Source: Diacronema lutheri
Taxonomy: Eukaryota; Haptophyta; Pavlovophyceae; Pavlovales; Pavlovaceae
DNA: 64,000 bases
Direction of reading: 5' to 3'
Assembly (NCBI GenBank): GCA_019448385.1
Contig: JAGTXO010000033.1
Span: 201,001 to 265,000, forward strand
In this document: one piece after another, positions 48,995-58,990 of the stretch
How the letters are laid out: every line of letters begins with the position of its first letter
How positions within the stretch are numbered: the first letter of the stretch is position 1
Notes under the pieces: model-generated
Seen by the model: the letters and a program-made list of their open reading frames with translations, nothing else
The model's database searches: none
Told to the model about the DNA's origin: nothing
Program-made: the position numbers and the translations under genes

Positions 48995-51948
48995 TCAACG
49001 CGCCGGCGCGCGTTGCCCGGCTTCGCCGCCGCACAGCGGGTGGGCTGTCGGCTGCACGCCCGTCGCCGCTTTGGCGTACGGCCCACGCGCGCCGTCAGCC
49101 GCCGCGCCCGCCGCAGCCTCGGCGGGCGCGTGCGCACAATTCGCCGCAGGTGCGCCCGCGCTGGCGCAGCCCTCTGCGCACTCGAGCGCGAGCGCCATCG
49201 CGGCGCGGAGCACGTCGAGTGAGAAGCGGCAGTCCAGCCCGAGCACGTATTGCAGCAGCTCGAGCCGGAAGACGGGCTTGTTCATCTCTGACGTCTGCGG
49301 CGGCGGCGGGCAGCGACGGCGGCGTGAGGCGGGGCGGCGGCGAATAAATCGCGCGCGCGCAGCTCGGTGCCCACTTCCGTTCGCCGCGCGCGGCGCGAGC
49401 GCACCATCTGCACGAGCCGGCGGAAATAGCGCGCGGGTTCGTTCACCTCCTGCTGCAGCATCAGCAGATGCTCGTAGAAGCGACCACGGTTCACGATGGC
49501 ACGGTCACCCGTGTATGCGGTAATCTGCTTCTGCGAGAGATGCACCTGCGCGCAGAAGCGGCAGACGCGCCGCCCGTCCATCCACGAGGCGACGCGGAAC
49601 GCCGACGAGCCCGATTGGCGCAGCCACTCGGCGACCGTGAAGCAGACCGCGCCCAATCGCCGCTCGGCCGCGCGCGAGAGGAGCGCGGCGGTCGCGAGCC
49701 ACGCGCCCAGAACGGCAAGCATCTCTGGTCGCCATTCCTCCGCGCAGATGACGCCAAAGCCATGGCGATCGGGTGCGCGCGCGCTGCCCGCCGGTCCGAA
49801 CGCGCCGAGCGCGTACTGCCCGCGTGGCGCATCCCACGCCTCAAACTCGCTGAAGGCGCCAATCCCCGCCTCCGCGCCCGCCGCTGCGAGCCGCTCGACT
49901 GCGACGCGCACGATCGGCCGGAGCGCGCGCGCGTTGCCTGCGCGCAGCGCGGCGCGCGCTGCGACGACGAGGACACGCGCCGCGGCGCTCGCGTCCGCGT
50001 TGCCGATCTGCGCGCGCGCCGCGCCGCCGCCACCACCGCCGCCGCCAACGCCGGCCGCGCGCGCGCCACCGCCGCCGCCACCGCCACCGCCGAGTCCGGT
50101 GGCGCGTCCGGCTCCAAAGACAAGGCCAATGCCATAATGGAAGCCGAGCTGAAGCAGCCCGCCGCCAGCGGTCGCGGCCGCGCCGTCGCCGACGCTGCCG
50201 CCGCCGCCTTCCGATGCCTCGCCCACGCCGCCGTCAGCGGCGCGCTGGTCGGCGGCGGGTGCGCCGTCCGCGCCGCCGGCGCGCGCGCGGTCGGCGGCGG
50301 CCGCCTCCGCGTCCGCCGCGCCGGCGAGCGCGCGCACCGCGTCGAGCGTGGCGCCAAAGCCGCCGTACGCGGCGGCGATCTCGTTGGCGCTGAGCAGCGC
50401 CGCGACCGACGGCGGCAGCGCGAGGGGCAGCGCAAAGTCGCGCAGCTCTGCTGAGCGTGCGCCCTCGCCCATCGTGCCGTAATCGCGCACGGCGCGCGCG
50501 AGCGCCTCGTCCGAGAGCACGCGCGCGCGCGCGTCGGGCGCGCACAGGAGCACGACGGGAAGCGGCGGCTCGGCGGACAGCGCCGCCGCCGCGCTGAGCG
50601 CGCCCGCCGCCGCGAGCGCGCACAGCACGCCCTCGGCGGTGGGCAGTCGCGCGAACGCGCCGATCACCGCGCGCGCGACAACGGGCGCAAGCACCTCATT
50701 GAACGGCGCTGCTACGGGCGGCTGCGCCCACGAGGCGGAGTAGGCGAGCGCGGCGGGCGGGTGCGGCGCGGGCGGCTCGGCAACGCATCCCTCACCGTTG
50801 CCGCTGTCACTCGCCGCGCGGAGCGCAGCCGCGTGCGCGTCGAGGTAGCGGGCGGCCGACGCGGCGATCGCCTCATTCGCGGTGGCGAGGCGGGCGATCG
50901 TGGTGAGCGCCTCCTTGCGGCCGTTGAGCAGCTCGCCCTGCGCGTTCATGTTGAACTCCACCTTTGCGTAGTACCCCGATGGCCACGCGTAGTAGTTGGC
51001 TGCGGCCGCGGCGCGCGCGCCCATGCCGCCCCAGACGGCCGACAAAAAGGGGGTACTCCGGGGCGCACCATTGCCATCGGGCGCGGCGCAGCCGTCGGTG
51101 AGGCCGAGCGCGGGCTCGTCGAAGAGCAGCCCGGCGCAGTGCGCCGTGCACGAGCCGTACAGCCGCATCCCGAGGCCCTCGGGCGGCAGCAGCGACGTCG
51201 ACGTGCGCAGCGGGGCCGCACGGCCGCCAACGCCGCCGCCATCGCCGGCCGCCGCGCACGCCACGTCCGATGTGGCCGCCATCTTGCGCAGCAGCGCGGG
51301 CCACTCGTGGTTCGCGACCGTTTTGACGAGCGCGCGCCCCGACGCGATCCGCGCCGCCACGCGTGCCGCGCGCGGCTCGCGCGCGTCGTCCGCGTCGGCG
51401 CGCGCCTCGTCCGAGAGCACGAAACGGCGAAAGAGGGCTGCGACCTCCGTCGAGCGCGGCTTGGGCGGTGCGGACGCGAGTGGCGCGGTGAGTTCCATGG
51501 CAACGACGGCGCGCCGCGAGCTTCGCAGCGCGCCGGGCAGGTCGCTCGCCGGCAGCGTGTTCGCGCGCTGCGAGACGCCCGCGTGGGGCGGCGCGCCGTG
51601 CCGCGCGCGCGAGAGGCGCGACGCCACGGCCGCGGCCACCTGGCCGCCGTCGGGCGCGTCGGCGGCGATGCACACTCCATGATGCGCGCAGAGCGCGCGC
51701 GCGAGAGCGTGCGCGCTCGCGACCGACGCGTGCGTGCGCGTCACCGCCTCGCCCAGCTCGTCCACGCCGCCGTCGCCGCGCGCAGCCAGCGGCGCGACGG
51801 ACGCGTCGCCCACGGGCGCGAGCAAGTCGGCGCGGACGCCGAGGTGCTCGCATAGGGCGGCGAGGAGGGCGCGCGTGCCCTCGGCCGACTCGCACGCGCG
51901 CGCCTGCGCCGCGCGCAGCTCGGCGACGTGCCCGACGCTGCTCATCAT
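48995..51948 (-). CDS. Unrecognised large protein, about 957 residues
   Basis: Exon 1 runs from ATG at 51948 to 49375 and, with a short 80-nt intron (49295-49374), joins in phase to 49294-48995. Without the intron the protein would stop at 49282. The N-terminal half has helices and a conserved-looking segment around GMRLYGSCTAHCAGLLFDEP and GYYAKVEFNMNAQGELLNGR. The middle has Gly-rich linkers. The C-terminal part looks ordered: FSEFEAWDAPRGQYALGAF, VAEWLRQSGSSAFRVASWMD, CRFCAQVHLSQKQITAYTGD and FYEHLLMLQQEVNEPARYFR. CRFC followed later by an isolated His may bind metal. I do not recognise the family. Kinetoplastid-like or alga-specific origin is possible. Confidence 0.6.
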
Positions 51949-52189
51949 GGCGGGGGCGTCCGACTTTCCACCTTCTCGCGTCACCGTCACGTGTCACGTA
52001 AGAGGGAGGAATGGACGAGTCGCTCCGGCCTTGGGTCGGAGTCGGTCAGAGAGTTCTCATGTCAGAGATGGGTCTCGCACTCCACGTCTGATGAGCCCCA
52101 ACTTTCATCAGCTCCATGCCCGCAGCCGAGCTGCGATGCTCGCCCCGCCGAGAGCCAGACGTAGGCTCGCGACTCGACGCGAGCACCTC
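51949..52189. other. Intergenic gap
   Basis: 241 bp between two minus-strand genes: 3' UTR of the roadblock gene and promoter of the 957-residue gene. A moderately lower-GC patch at 51990-52110. Nothing else seen. Confidence 0.4.
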
Positions 52190-52898
52190 TCATTCGGACT
52201 GCACGGTGCCCTGCACGACCATCATGACGAAGCCGGTGTCTGCGCGCGGGAGGCGAGCAGCGCGCGGAGGCCGTGGCCGGAGACGCATTGGCCGATTGCC
52301 GCGCGCCGGCGACCGCGACGGTCGGCACGCGCGCGGCTGCGCGGCCGCACAGCCGACGGCCGCAGTTCGAGCGCACACCTTTGGAGATCATCAGCTCCTT
52401 CTTCTTGGTCTGCACGCGGACGAAACGCATGACGTTCTGCTCGTCACGACGCGCGGCGCGGCGCGTGTGGCGGCGCGCGACGCGGACCCGTGAGGCACGC
52501 GCACACACCGCGCGCGCGCGCGCGAGCTGCGTGCGCGCGCCGCGCCCAGCACGTCGCCAGCGGCACGCGGCGGCGCGCACCGTGGGGTCCAAGTCGCGCA
52601 CAGCCGACGATGCTCGCGCCGCGAGTGCTGGCAGGTCTTGCGACAGCTTGGCCACCATGTCCCTGTCGGGCTCGTCTGTGAAGGTCGTGCGTAGCACGTT
52701 GCCAACCTCGTCGGCGATGATGTAGCCCTCAACGCCCTTCTGTTGGCTGATACGCTTGAGCGTCTCTTCAATTTGCTGCGCGGCGCGCGCGCGAGGCGAG
52801 CCAAGCCCGCGCGTGAACCGCCGCCTGCCGGGCGCGCCGCGCGACTTGGTGGCGCGCGCCGCGCGACCCGGTGGCGCGCTCCGCACCAAGCTCCCCAT
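52190..52898 (-). CDS. DYNLRB: Dynein light chain, roadblock/LC7 family
   Basis: Four exons (52898-52887, 52775-52581, 52436-52379, 52239-52190) give 104 residues, the usual roadblock length. The first exon encodes only MGSL. Exon 2 carries IEETLKRISQQKGVEGYIIA and ARASSAVRDLDPT; exon 3 NVMRFVRVQTKKKELMISK; exon 4 DTGFVMMVVQGTVQSE. This matches roadblock ([52 protein letters not shown]) across all exons. The protein homodimerises and binds dynein intermediate chains in cytoplasmic, axonemal or IFT dynein. All introns are 110-145 nt. It is divergent from DPCD, 64 bp between start codons. Confidence 0.93.
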
Positions 52899-52962
52899 TG
52901 TGCTTTGGAGAGTCCACGGCGAGAAACGGCAAGGGCGGTTGGGTGCCTTTTTAACGGCCGCG
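52899..52962. promoter_or_regulatory. 64-bp bidirectional promoter between two ciliary genes
   Basis: The start codons of roadblock and DPCD are only 64 bp apart, so one promoter region very likely serves both. Co-expression during flagellum assembly would make sense but is inferred. The right part has GGGTGCCTTTTTAACGG, a weak TA-rich element. Confidence 0.5.
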
Positions 52963-53577
52963 ATGTCGGCCCTCGCGCCTGCGGGCGCTAAGCAGACGGC
53001 GATCGTCAGCGGCGGGCGGCGCAAGGTGCACACGATCATGCCCGATGGCTCGGAGATGATGGAGGAGTTTGAGCTGCAAACCGACCAGCTCGTCGTGCGC
53101 AAGCGCCGCGGCAAGACGGTTCTCGGCCGCGAGCTCGACTGGGTGTACGAGGTCGGCCTGCCGCCGCAGCGCATCACGATCGCAAACGAGACGCTTGCGG
53201 AGAGTGGCGCGAACCCGGTGTTTTGCCGGCTCGACCACATCGACCGCTTCGAGTTCCGCGTGCGCAACTTGCCCTACGCCAAGCACAACTACTCGGTGAC
53301 GGTCGACGCCGCCGAGCGCAAGATCGTCGTGCGCACGGCCAACAAAAAGTACTACAAGTGCATCGCGATCGAGGACATGGATCGGGCGGGCCTCCCGCTC
53401 GACGAGCATGCGCTCGCGTGGGAGCACGAGAACAACACGCTCATCGTGCAGTACCGCAAGCCGACACAACTGATCGCCGCTGAGCGGCAGGCGGCCGCCG
53501 CGCGGCAAAAGCTCGGCGCCGCCGACTCTGACGCGCCCGCCAAGGGCGAAGGCGACGTGCAATGCCCGCAGCAGTAG
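52963..53577 (+). CDS. DPCD: DPCD homologue
   Basis: A single-exon frame of 204 residues, the same length as human DPCD (203). Conserved segments: GGRRKVHTIMPDGSEMMEEF, LVVRKRRGKTVLG, ANPVFCRLD, FEFRVRNLPYAKHNYSVTVD, KIVVRTANKKYYK and DRAGLPLDEHALAWEHENNT. DPCD works with the R2TP complex (RUVBL1/2) in ciliary dynein arm assembly in animals and is found only in ciliated lineages. The identification is strong. A second ATG is not needed; ATG at 52963 lies at the expected distance from the conserved block. Confidence 0.95.
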   Translation: MSALAPAGAKQTAIVSGGRRKVHTIMPDGSEMMEEFELQTDQLVVRKRRGKTVLGRELDWVYEVGLPPQRITIANETLAESGANPVFCRLDHIDRFEFRVRNLPYAKHNYSVTVDAAERKIVVRTANKKYYKCIAIEDMDRAGLPLDEHALAWEHENNTLIVQYRKPTQLIAAERQAAAARQKLGAADSDAPAKGEGDVQCPQQ

Positions 53578-53708
53578 GACCTCACAAGGCTTCCGTCTCA
53601 CGGCCTGCAACGTGGCTGCTGCTGCGGGCATTCCTTCCTGGACTGACAAACCTTACTCAACTTGACGGACGTTAGACCGGCGGGGTCGCGTGAGACCGCG
53701 CGCTCGAG

Positions 53709-55444
53709 ATGCCGAGCAGCTCGGCGCGCGCGACAGCGGCGGCGCACAAGCCCGGGGAGGCGTGGGCGAGCAGGAGCGCGCGCGGCGGGTCGCCCGCACC
53801 GGCAACGCCCGTCGCGCCGCCCGCCGACTCGATCAGCGAGACGCTCAGCCGCCTCTGGGAGGGGCTCGGCGGCACGCCGCGCGGCGGCACGCCCGCGACG
53901 CCGCGCTCGACCGCGGCCAAGCCGCCACCCACGCCCTCGCCGTTGGCGGCTGAGTCCGCGTCGTCGGCGTCGTCGGCGCCGCGCGCATTTGCTGGCTCGA
54001 TCCGCTCGAGCTGGTCCGAGCTCCTTGCAGCCGCGGGCTTCACGCCGCGCGCGGGCGCCGGCGAATCGGCCGCGCGAGCGCCGCAGGGATCGGCGGCGCC
54101 GGCGATGCGCGAGCTGCAGCGCGAGCTGGCGGAGCTGCGCGCTCGCTCGCTCGCTCAGGAGGCTCTGCTCGACGGCTGGACGCGCTTCACGCGCGATCTC
54201 CTTTTCGCTGCGCTCTTCGCGCGGCGCGAGGAGAATTATCGCGCAGCGCTCGGCGCGTCGCTCGGCGCGCGCGCGACCGAGCTCGACGGCGTGCGCGCGC
54301 TCGAGGTGGTGTCGGTGAGGCTGCCGACGGAGGTGGCGCACACACCGTCGCTCGCGCTGCTCAAGCACGAGGCCGAGGGCGTCACGCGCTGGGCCGTCGA
54401 CTGGCGGCCGCCCGCGGCGAACTGCTCGGTGGTCGTGCGCGTCGACGGCGCCGCGCCGTTCGGCCGCGCCTTCTCCGTGCAGTGCGCCGTCTCGGAGGTG
54501 CGGCTGAGCGGCACGCTGCGCGTCGCGATCGAGCATGCGCGCGGCGTCAAGGGCGAGCTCGCCATCTCCTTCCTCACGCCGCCGCACCTCGACTTTCGAG
54601 TAGCGGTGGTGGGCTCTTGGATGGGTGGTAAGCGCGCGCGCGCGGTGGGGCCGCCTGTCCGTGCCGTGGATGGGGGTGAGCGCGCACCGGGCGCATTGCA
54701 GTGCGCGCGCCGGCCCTCGAAGCGCCGAGCTCAACTCGCGGGGCGCGCGGTGCTGCCTGTGAGTGGGCCTGGCCCGGTCCACCCCGCACATATGATCTGC
54801 CAGCCTCCTCCTCCTCACGACGCGCGCGCTGGCCGCGTGCCGCAGGCGCGCCGCTCAAGCCTCTTCTCGTCCACCTCTTCTCGCGCCACATCGAGCGCTC
54901 GCTCGTCGAGCCCAACCGGCTCCGGCGCGACGTGCCCGGACTCACGCCCGTCTCGAGCGCGGACGGTGGGATGGAAGGAGCGCGCGTGGAAGGCGGCGCG
55001 GCGGCGCGCTCGGCGGGCGCTGACGCGTGGCCGGCGGCCGCGCCGAGGCACTCGGAGGCCGAGATCGCGGCCGCCGCCGACCCGCGGCTGCTCGCGCTTC
55101 TCGCCCAGCAGCGCACTGACGGCCTCTGGGCGTTTGACTCGCGCCTCGCGGCCGCGCTCGGCGCGTCGCTCGGTGCGCTGCAGGCGGCGATGCCGGCGGA
55201 GCTGGAGGAGAGGCAGCTCGACGAAGGCACCGAGGCGGACGCTCCGCCAGCAAAGTCGTGGGCGTCTGCGCTCGTGCTCGCCGCACTCCGGTTACAGCAC
55301 CACGACGCCCTTCACTCGTGGCAGCCTCGCGCGGCGGTCGCCGAGCAGCTGCCGGCGTGGTTGCAGCGCGCGGCCATGGAGGCGGTGATCCTGCTCGGCG
55401 CCGGGCCGTCCGGAGGCAAAGGTGACGGCAAACCGCCGCCCTGA
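53709..55444 (+). CDS. SMP-domain-like lipid-transfer protein with a VWA5-like C-terminal segment
   Basis: Two exons (53709-54627, 54846-55444) give about 505 residues; the donor GTAAGC is one of two in the same phase. The first 130 residues are disordered. A coiled part (LQRELAELRARSLAQE) and then a beta-rich segment follow: VSEVRLSGTLRVAIEHARGV, LAISFLTPPHLDFRVAVVGS and, after the intron, LKPLLVHLFSRHIERSLVEP. This fits an SMP (synaptotagmin-like mitochondrial lipid-binding) domain, which carries lipids at membrane contact sites. The C-terminal 110 residues (LLALLAQQRTDGLWAFDSRL, ASALVLAALRLQHHD, LPAWLQR) resemble the segment that ends VWA5/PARP4-type proteins. No transmembrane helix is obvious. 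Both domain calls are by pattern. Confidence 0.65.
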
Positions 55445-55578
55445 TTCTTCCGTGTCTGCCCGCCCTGACTCCTCACTGTGACACTGTCTGGCCGCCCACT
55501 ACGGTGACTCAGCCCCGTTTGGAGAGCTTGCTGCCCGTAATGATGGCGACGGCAAGCTGACTTGGTTGGTTTGGGCAG
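55445..55578. other. Intergenic gap
   Basis: 134 bp between two plus-strand genes, somewhat lower in GC than the flanks. No specific motif. Confidence 0.4.
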
Positions 55579-57591
55579 ATGCAGGACGGCTCAGCACCGG
55601 GCGCGGCCGCCGCCGCCGCCGCCGCCGCCGTCGTCGCCACCGCTGTCGCCAACTCGGAGGACGGCGGTGCGGCGGCCGGCTCGCACGGGTGAGGCGCAGG
55701 TGCACGCGCCGGATGCGCGCCGGCGGGCTGCCCTCGACCGTGCGCTCCGCATGCCACGCGCTGGCCTGGCACGGCCGCCGTCGCGCGACGTGATCGCGGG
55801 AAGCGCCTCATCAACACCTGCTCGCCGGCCTTCTCTGTGCGCTCACGCGATCCGCGTCGCGCCCGGCCTGCGCGCGTGCGCGCTACAGGTACGGGCTCGT
55901 CCTCGCCTTTGTAGCGTCCGCATCCAACAACATTGGCAAGGCGTTGCAGAAGCGCGGCACGCAGGATCTGCCGCGCATGTCACTCGAGCGCAAGGTACGG
56001 CCATCGGGCACCGGCAGCCGGTCGCGCATCGCATGGCGCGCCGGGCTGCGCGGCGCGAGGGGCGTGTGGGGCGCCCACGCGCTGCGCGCTCGTGCCTATG
56101 CGCGCAAACGGTAGGCGGCCAGAGCAAGCGAGCGCGCGACGGCGCCCGTTCGCGTAAGGTAGCTGTGTGAAGAGGAGGATTGGGCGCGTGGGGGCGCGGC
56201 GCTCAGGCTGCAGGCGGCAACGTGCGATCGCATCGCGCCGCTCTTTGCCCGCCTATTTGCCCTGCCCTGCCCTGCCCTGCCCTGCCCTGCCCCGCCCTGC
56301 CATCTCCCGCCCACCCTACCGTCGACCAACACCGCCCCCTACCCGCCATGCACGCTGCCTTCAGGTCCTCCTCGCCTACGCGCGCCACTCAACATGGCGT
56401 CTCGGTTTCGTCGCAGACGTCTCCGGCGCCATCGTGATGCTCCTCGCGCTGCAGGCGGCCCCTCTCTCCCTCGTGCGCGCGCGTGCGCGCAATGCGGCGG
56501 TCGGTCGGTCGCGTGCAGCGCCCCCGCTCCTGAGTACTCTGCAGCCCCTTTTAAAAACCCGGAGACATCCCTTGGGGCACAGCGGCGCGGCGCCGAGGCG
56601 GCGCGGTCGCGCCGCGCTCGTGCGGCGCGTACCGATGCGCCCCCCCCCCCCCCCCCCCCTCCCCCCCCCGCCATCACCGATGCGCCCGCCCCCCCCCCCC
56701 CCCCCCCCAACCCCGCCATCACCGATGCGCCCCCAGCCCCCCCCCCCCCCCCCCCCCCCCACCCCCCCACCCCGCCATCACCGATGCGCCCCCCCCCCCC
56801 CCCCCCCCCCTTTCCCTTGTAGGTGCAGCCCATAGCGGGCTCAGGCATGGTGGTGCTTGCCCTCTTCTCCCACTTGTACCTCGAGGAGGAGCTGCGCGCT
56901 CTCGAATGGCTTGGGGTGAGCGGCAGCCAATGCGCATTGCAGCTCAAGGGTGCAATTCAGTTGCAGCGCCAGTCACATTCGCACCCACAGTCACGCCCAC
57001 ACCCACAGTCACATTCACACCCACAGTCACGCCCACCTCACACTCACCCACACCCACAGCCCTAACCGCTGCATCTCAGCTGCGCTTCGTCAACCGCGAG
57101 TCGCCTGTTTCGCAAGCTCACCTGCCACTCGCCCACCCGCACCCACCCGTGTCGCGCGCGTCCGGGTACCCCTCCTGTGCATGGCACCCGGACGCGTCCG
57201 GGTACCCCCCTGTGCATGGCACCCGGACGCGTCCGGGTACCCCCCTGTGCATGGCACCCGGACGCGTCCGGGTACCACGCTGTGCATGGCAGGTCTTCAT
57301 CGCAGCTGCGGGCGCTGTCGGGATTGGGTCGGTTGCCGCGCCGGTGTCGCACGATGGCGACGGCGCTCAGCTCGTGCTCTCGCTCTCGGCTGCGCTGCTG
57401 CTCCTTGTGCTGGTGCGCCCTTGCCCCTTCCCCCTTCCCCTTCCCCCTTCCCCTTCCCCTTCCCCTTCCCCTTCCCCTTCCCCTTCCCCTTCCCCTTCCC
57501 CTTCCCCTTCCCCTTCCCCTTCCCCTTCCCCTTCCCCTTCCCCTTCCCCCTTCCCCTTCCCCCTTCCCCTCCCCCTTTGCCTTCAGGTGAG

Positions 57592-57626
<35 letters not shown>

Positions 57627-58806
57627 CTGCCTTCAGGTGAGCCCCCCCCCCCCCCCCCCCCCCCCTTCCCTTTGCCTTCAGGTGGGCGCTCTCGCTGCCC
57701 TCGAGCTCCTCGCGCGTGCCGTGCAGCTGCGCGAAAGGGGCGGTGCGCTCTGCGAGCTCTCCATGCGTTCACGCTCTCTCCACGAGCTCGCCACCGGCAT
57801 TCAGGCACGCGCCCCCCCCCCCCCCCCCCCTCCTCTCCCCCCCCCCCCACCCGCACCCGCACCCGCACCCGCACTTTGCTCCCGCCACGCGCTGCCCAAC
57901 GGTTGAGCGCGAGGGCGCAGCGACAACGCGGTGAAGGGGGCGCGCGTCCCGCTTACCGTTGGGGGGGGGGGGGGGGGGGGGGGGGGCAGGCAGGCAGGGG
58001 CGGCACGCGTCCCGCTCACCACCCGACGCGCGACTGCCGCCGCCTCGGGCGACCGCGTGCGCTCCTACCAGCATATGCTCCCCTCCCCTCCTCCCCGCAT
58101 GACCCCCCTCTCATCCCCGACCGCCCCCTCCTCCCCGCATGACCCCCCTCTCATCCCCGACCGCCCCCCCCCCCCCCCCCCTCCCCGCGCGCAGGGCGGT
58201 TTGCTCTTTGGCCTCTCCGCAGCGGCGTCCCGAGCGGCGCTGCTGCTCAGCGCGCAGCTCGCCTTCCCGCCGCTCATCCCGCTCGGTGCGTCCAGCACGC
58301 CATGCGCGGCATGTGCCATATGCGCCCCCCCCCTTCCCTTCCCCCTCCCCCCTCCCCTCCCCCCTCCCCTCCCCTCTTCTCCCCTCCCCTCTTCTCCCCT
58401 CCCCTCTTCTCCCCTCCCCTCCCCCCTCCCCTCCTCCCCCCCCCTCCCCCCTCCCCTTGCTTCCCGCCTTGCGCCCTTCCGTGCTCGCCGCGCTGACCGC
58501 GTACCTCAGCCGCTCTCGCGTCTTCCAGGCGTCGTGTGCTCGGTGCTGCTCACGGCGGCCGGCTTCTTCTTGCAGGCGCGCGGCCTCAAGGATGGGCGTG
58601 CCGTCGTTGTGTGCACGTACGCGGCGATCTCGAACATCGCGAGCGGCGTGCTGATTGGGGTCGTCGCGCTGAGCGAGGCGCTGCCGCAGACGGGCGCCGA
58701 GCTCGGCGCGTGGTGGTTGTCGCTCGGCGCGATCGTGGCGGGCGTCTCGTTGCTCGTGCGGCGGGGCGCGGCTGCGGGCGCCGTCGTGCCCAAGCACATG
58801 CAGTGA
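55579..58806 (+). CDS. NIPA-like (DMT superfamily) probable magnesium transporter
   Basis: Eight exons (55579-55688, 55889-55994, 56365-56472, 56823-56915, 57293-57412, 57682-57804, 58195-58285, 58529-58806) join in phase to 342 residues, typical of NIPA proteins. After an Ala-rich start, GLVLAFVASASNNIGKALQK is helix 1; FVADVSGAIVMLLALQAAPL, VQPIAGSGMVVLALFSHLYL and VFIAAAGAVGIGSVAAP follow the NIPA order (A.AP..LV.P......V...I...L.E.L). The last exon has VVVCTYAAISNIASGVLIGV. Family members move Mg2+ across endosomal or plasma membranes; specificity here is unproven. It is the most intron-rich gene in the window, its introns (200-390 nt) full of pyrimidine repeats. The donor after exon 6 appears to be GC (CAG/GCACGC). 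Confidence 0.8.
56638..56812. repeat. Poly-C tracts alternating with a CCATCACCGATGCGC unit
   Basis: Within the third NIPA-like intron (56473-56822), C runs of 15-25 bases alternate with three or four copies of a short unit containing CCATCACCGATGCGCC. The tract ends right before the 3' splice site and serves as its pyrimidine tract. Confidence 0.85.
57158..57292 (+). repeat. 35-bp minisatellite, 4 units, ending at a 3' splice site
   Basis: Four units of 35-36 bp, each with GACGCGTCCGGGTACC and CTGTGCATGGCA, lie at the end of the NIPA-like intron 56916-57292. Each unit contains the palindrome CGGACGCGTCCG. The last unit changes its end to ATGGCAG, which is the intron's AG acceptor. Confidence 0.88.
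57420..57670. repeat. CCCCTT repeat and C runs in an intron
   Basis: The NIPA-like intron 57413-57681 consists almost wholly of CCCCTT hexamers (57420-57570) and two C runs separated by GCTGCCTTCAGGTGAGCC, which mimics a 3' and a 5' splice site back to back. Confidence 0.88.
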
Positions 58807-58990
58807 CTTCGTCTGAGTCGTGACTGACCGGGGGGCTGAGGGGCCCACGGACCCCGACTGATGACCGCTCACTCGCAACACCAAACTGCGGCTCACGTGC
58901 CATCCCCGCCCGCCGTCGCCATCGTGCGCCTCGCGTTTCAAATCTCCGCGCAGATTTGCGCGCGCGCCGGCGAGGTCGGGCGCGGGGCAG
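58807..58990. other. Intergenic gap
   Basis: 184 bp between two plus-strand genes, with a lower-GC patch near 58815-58900 that may hold the poly(A) site and next promoter. Nothing more specific. Confidence 0.4.

Noticed and set aside
57158-57292. CRISPR array
   Set aside because: Units are directly adjacent without unique spacers, in an intron of a eukaryotic gene; it is a minisatellite.
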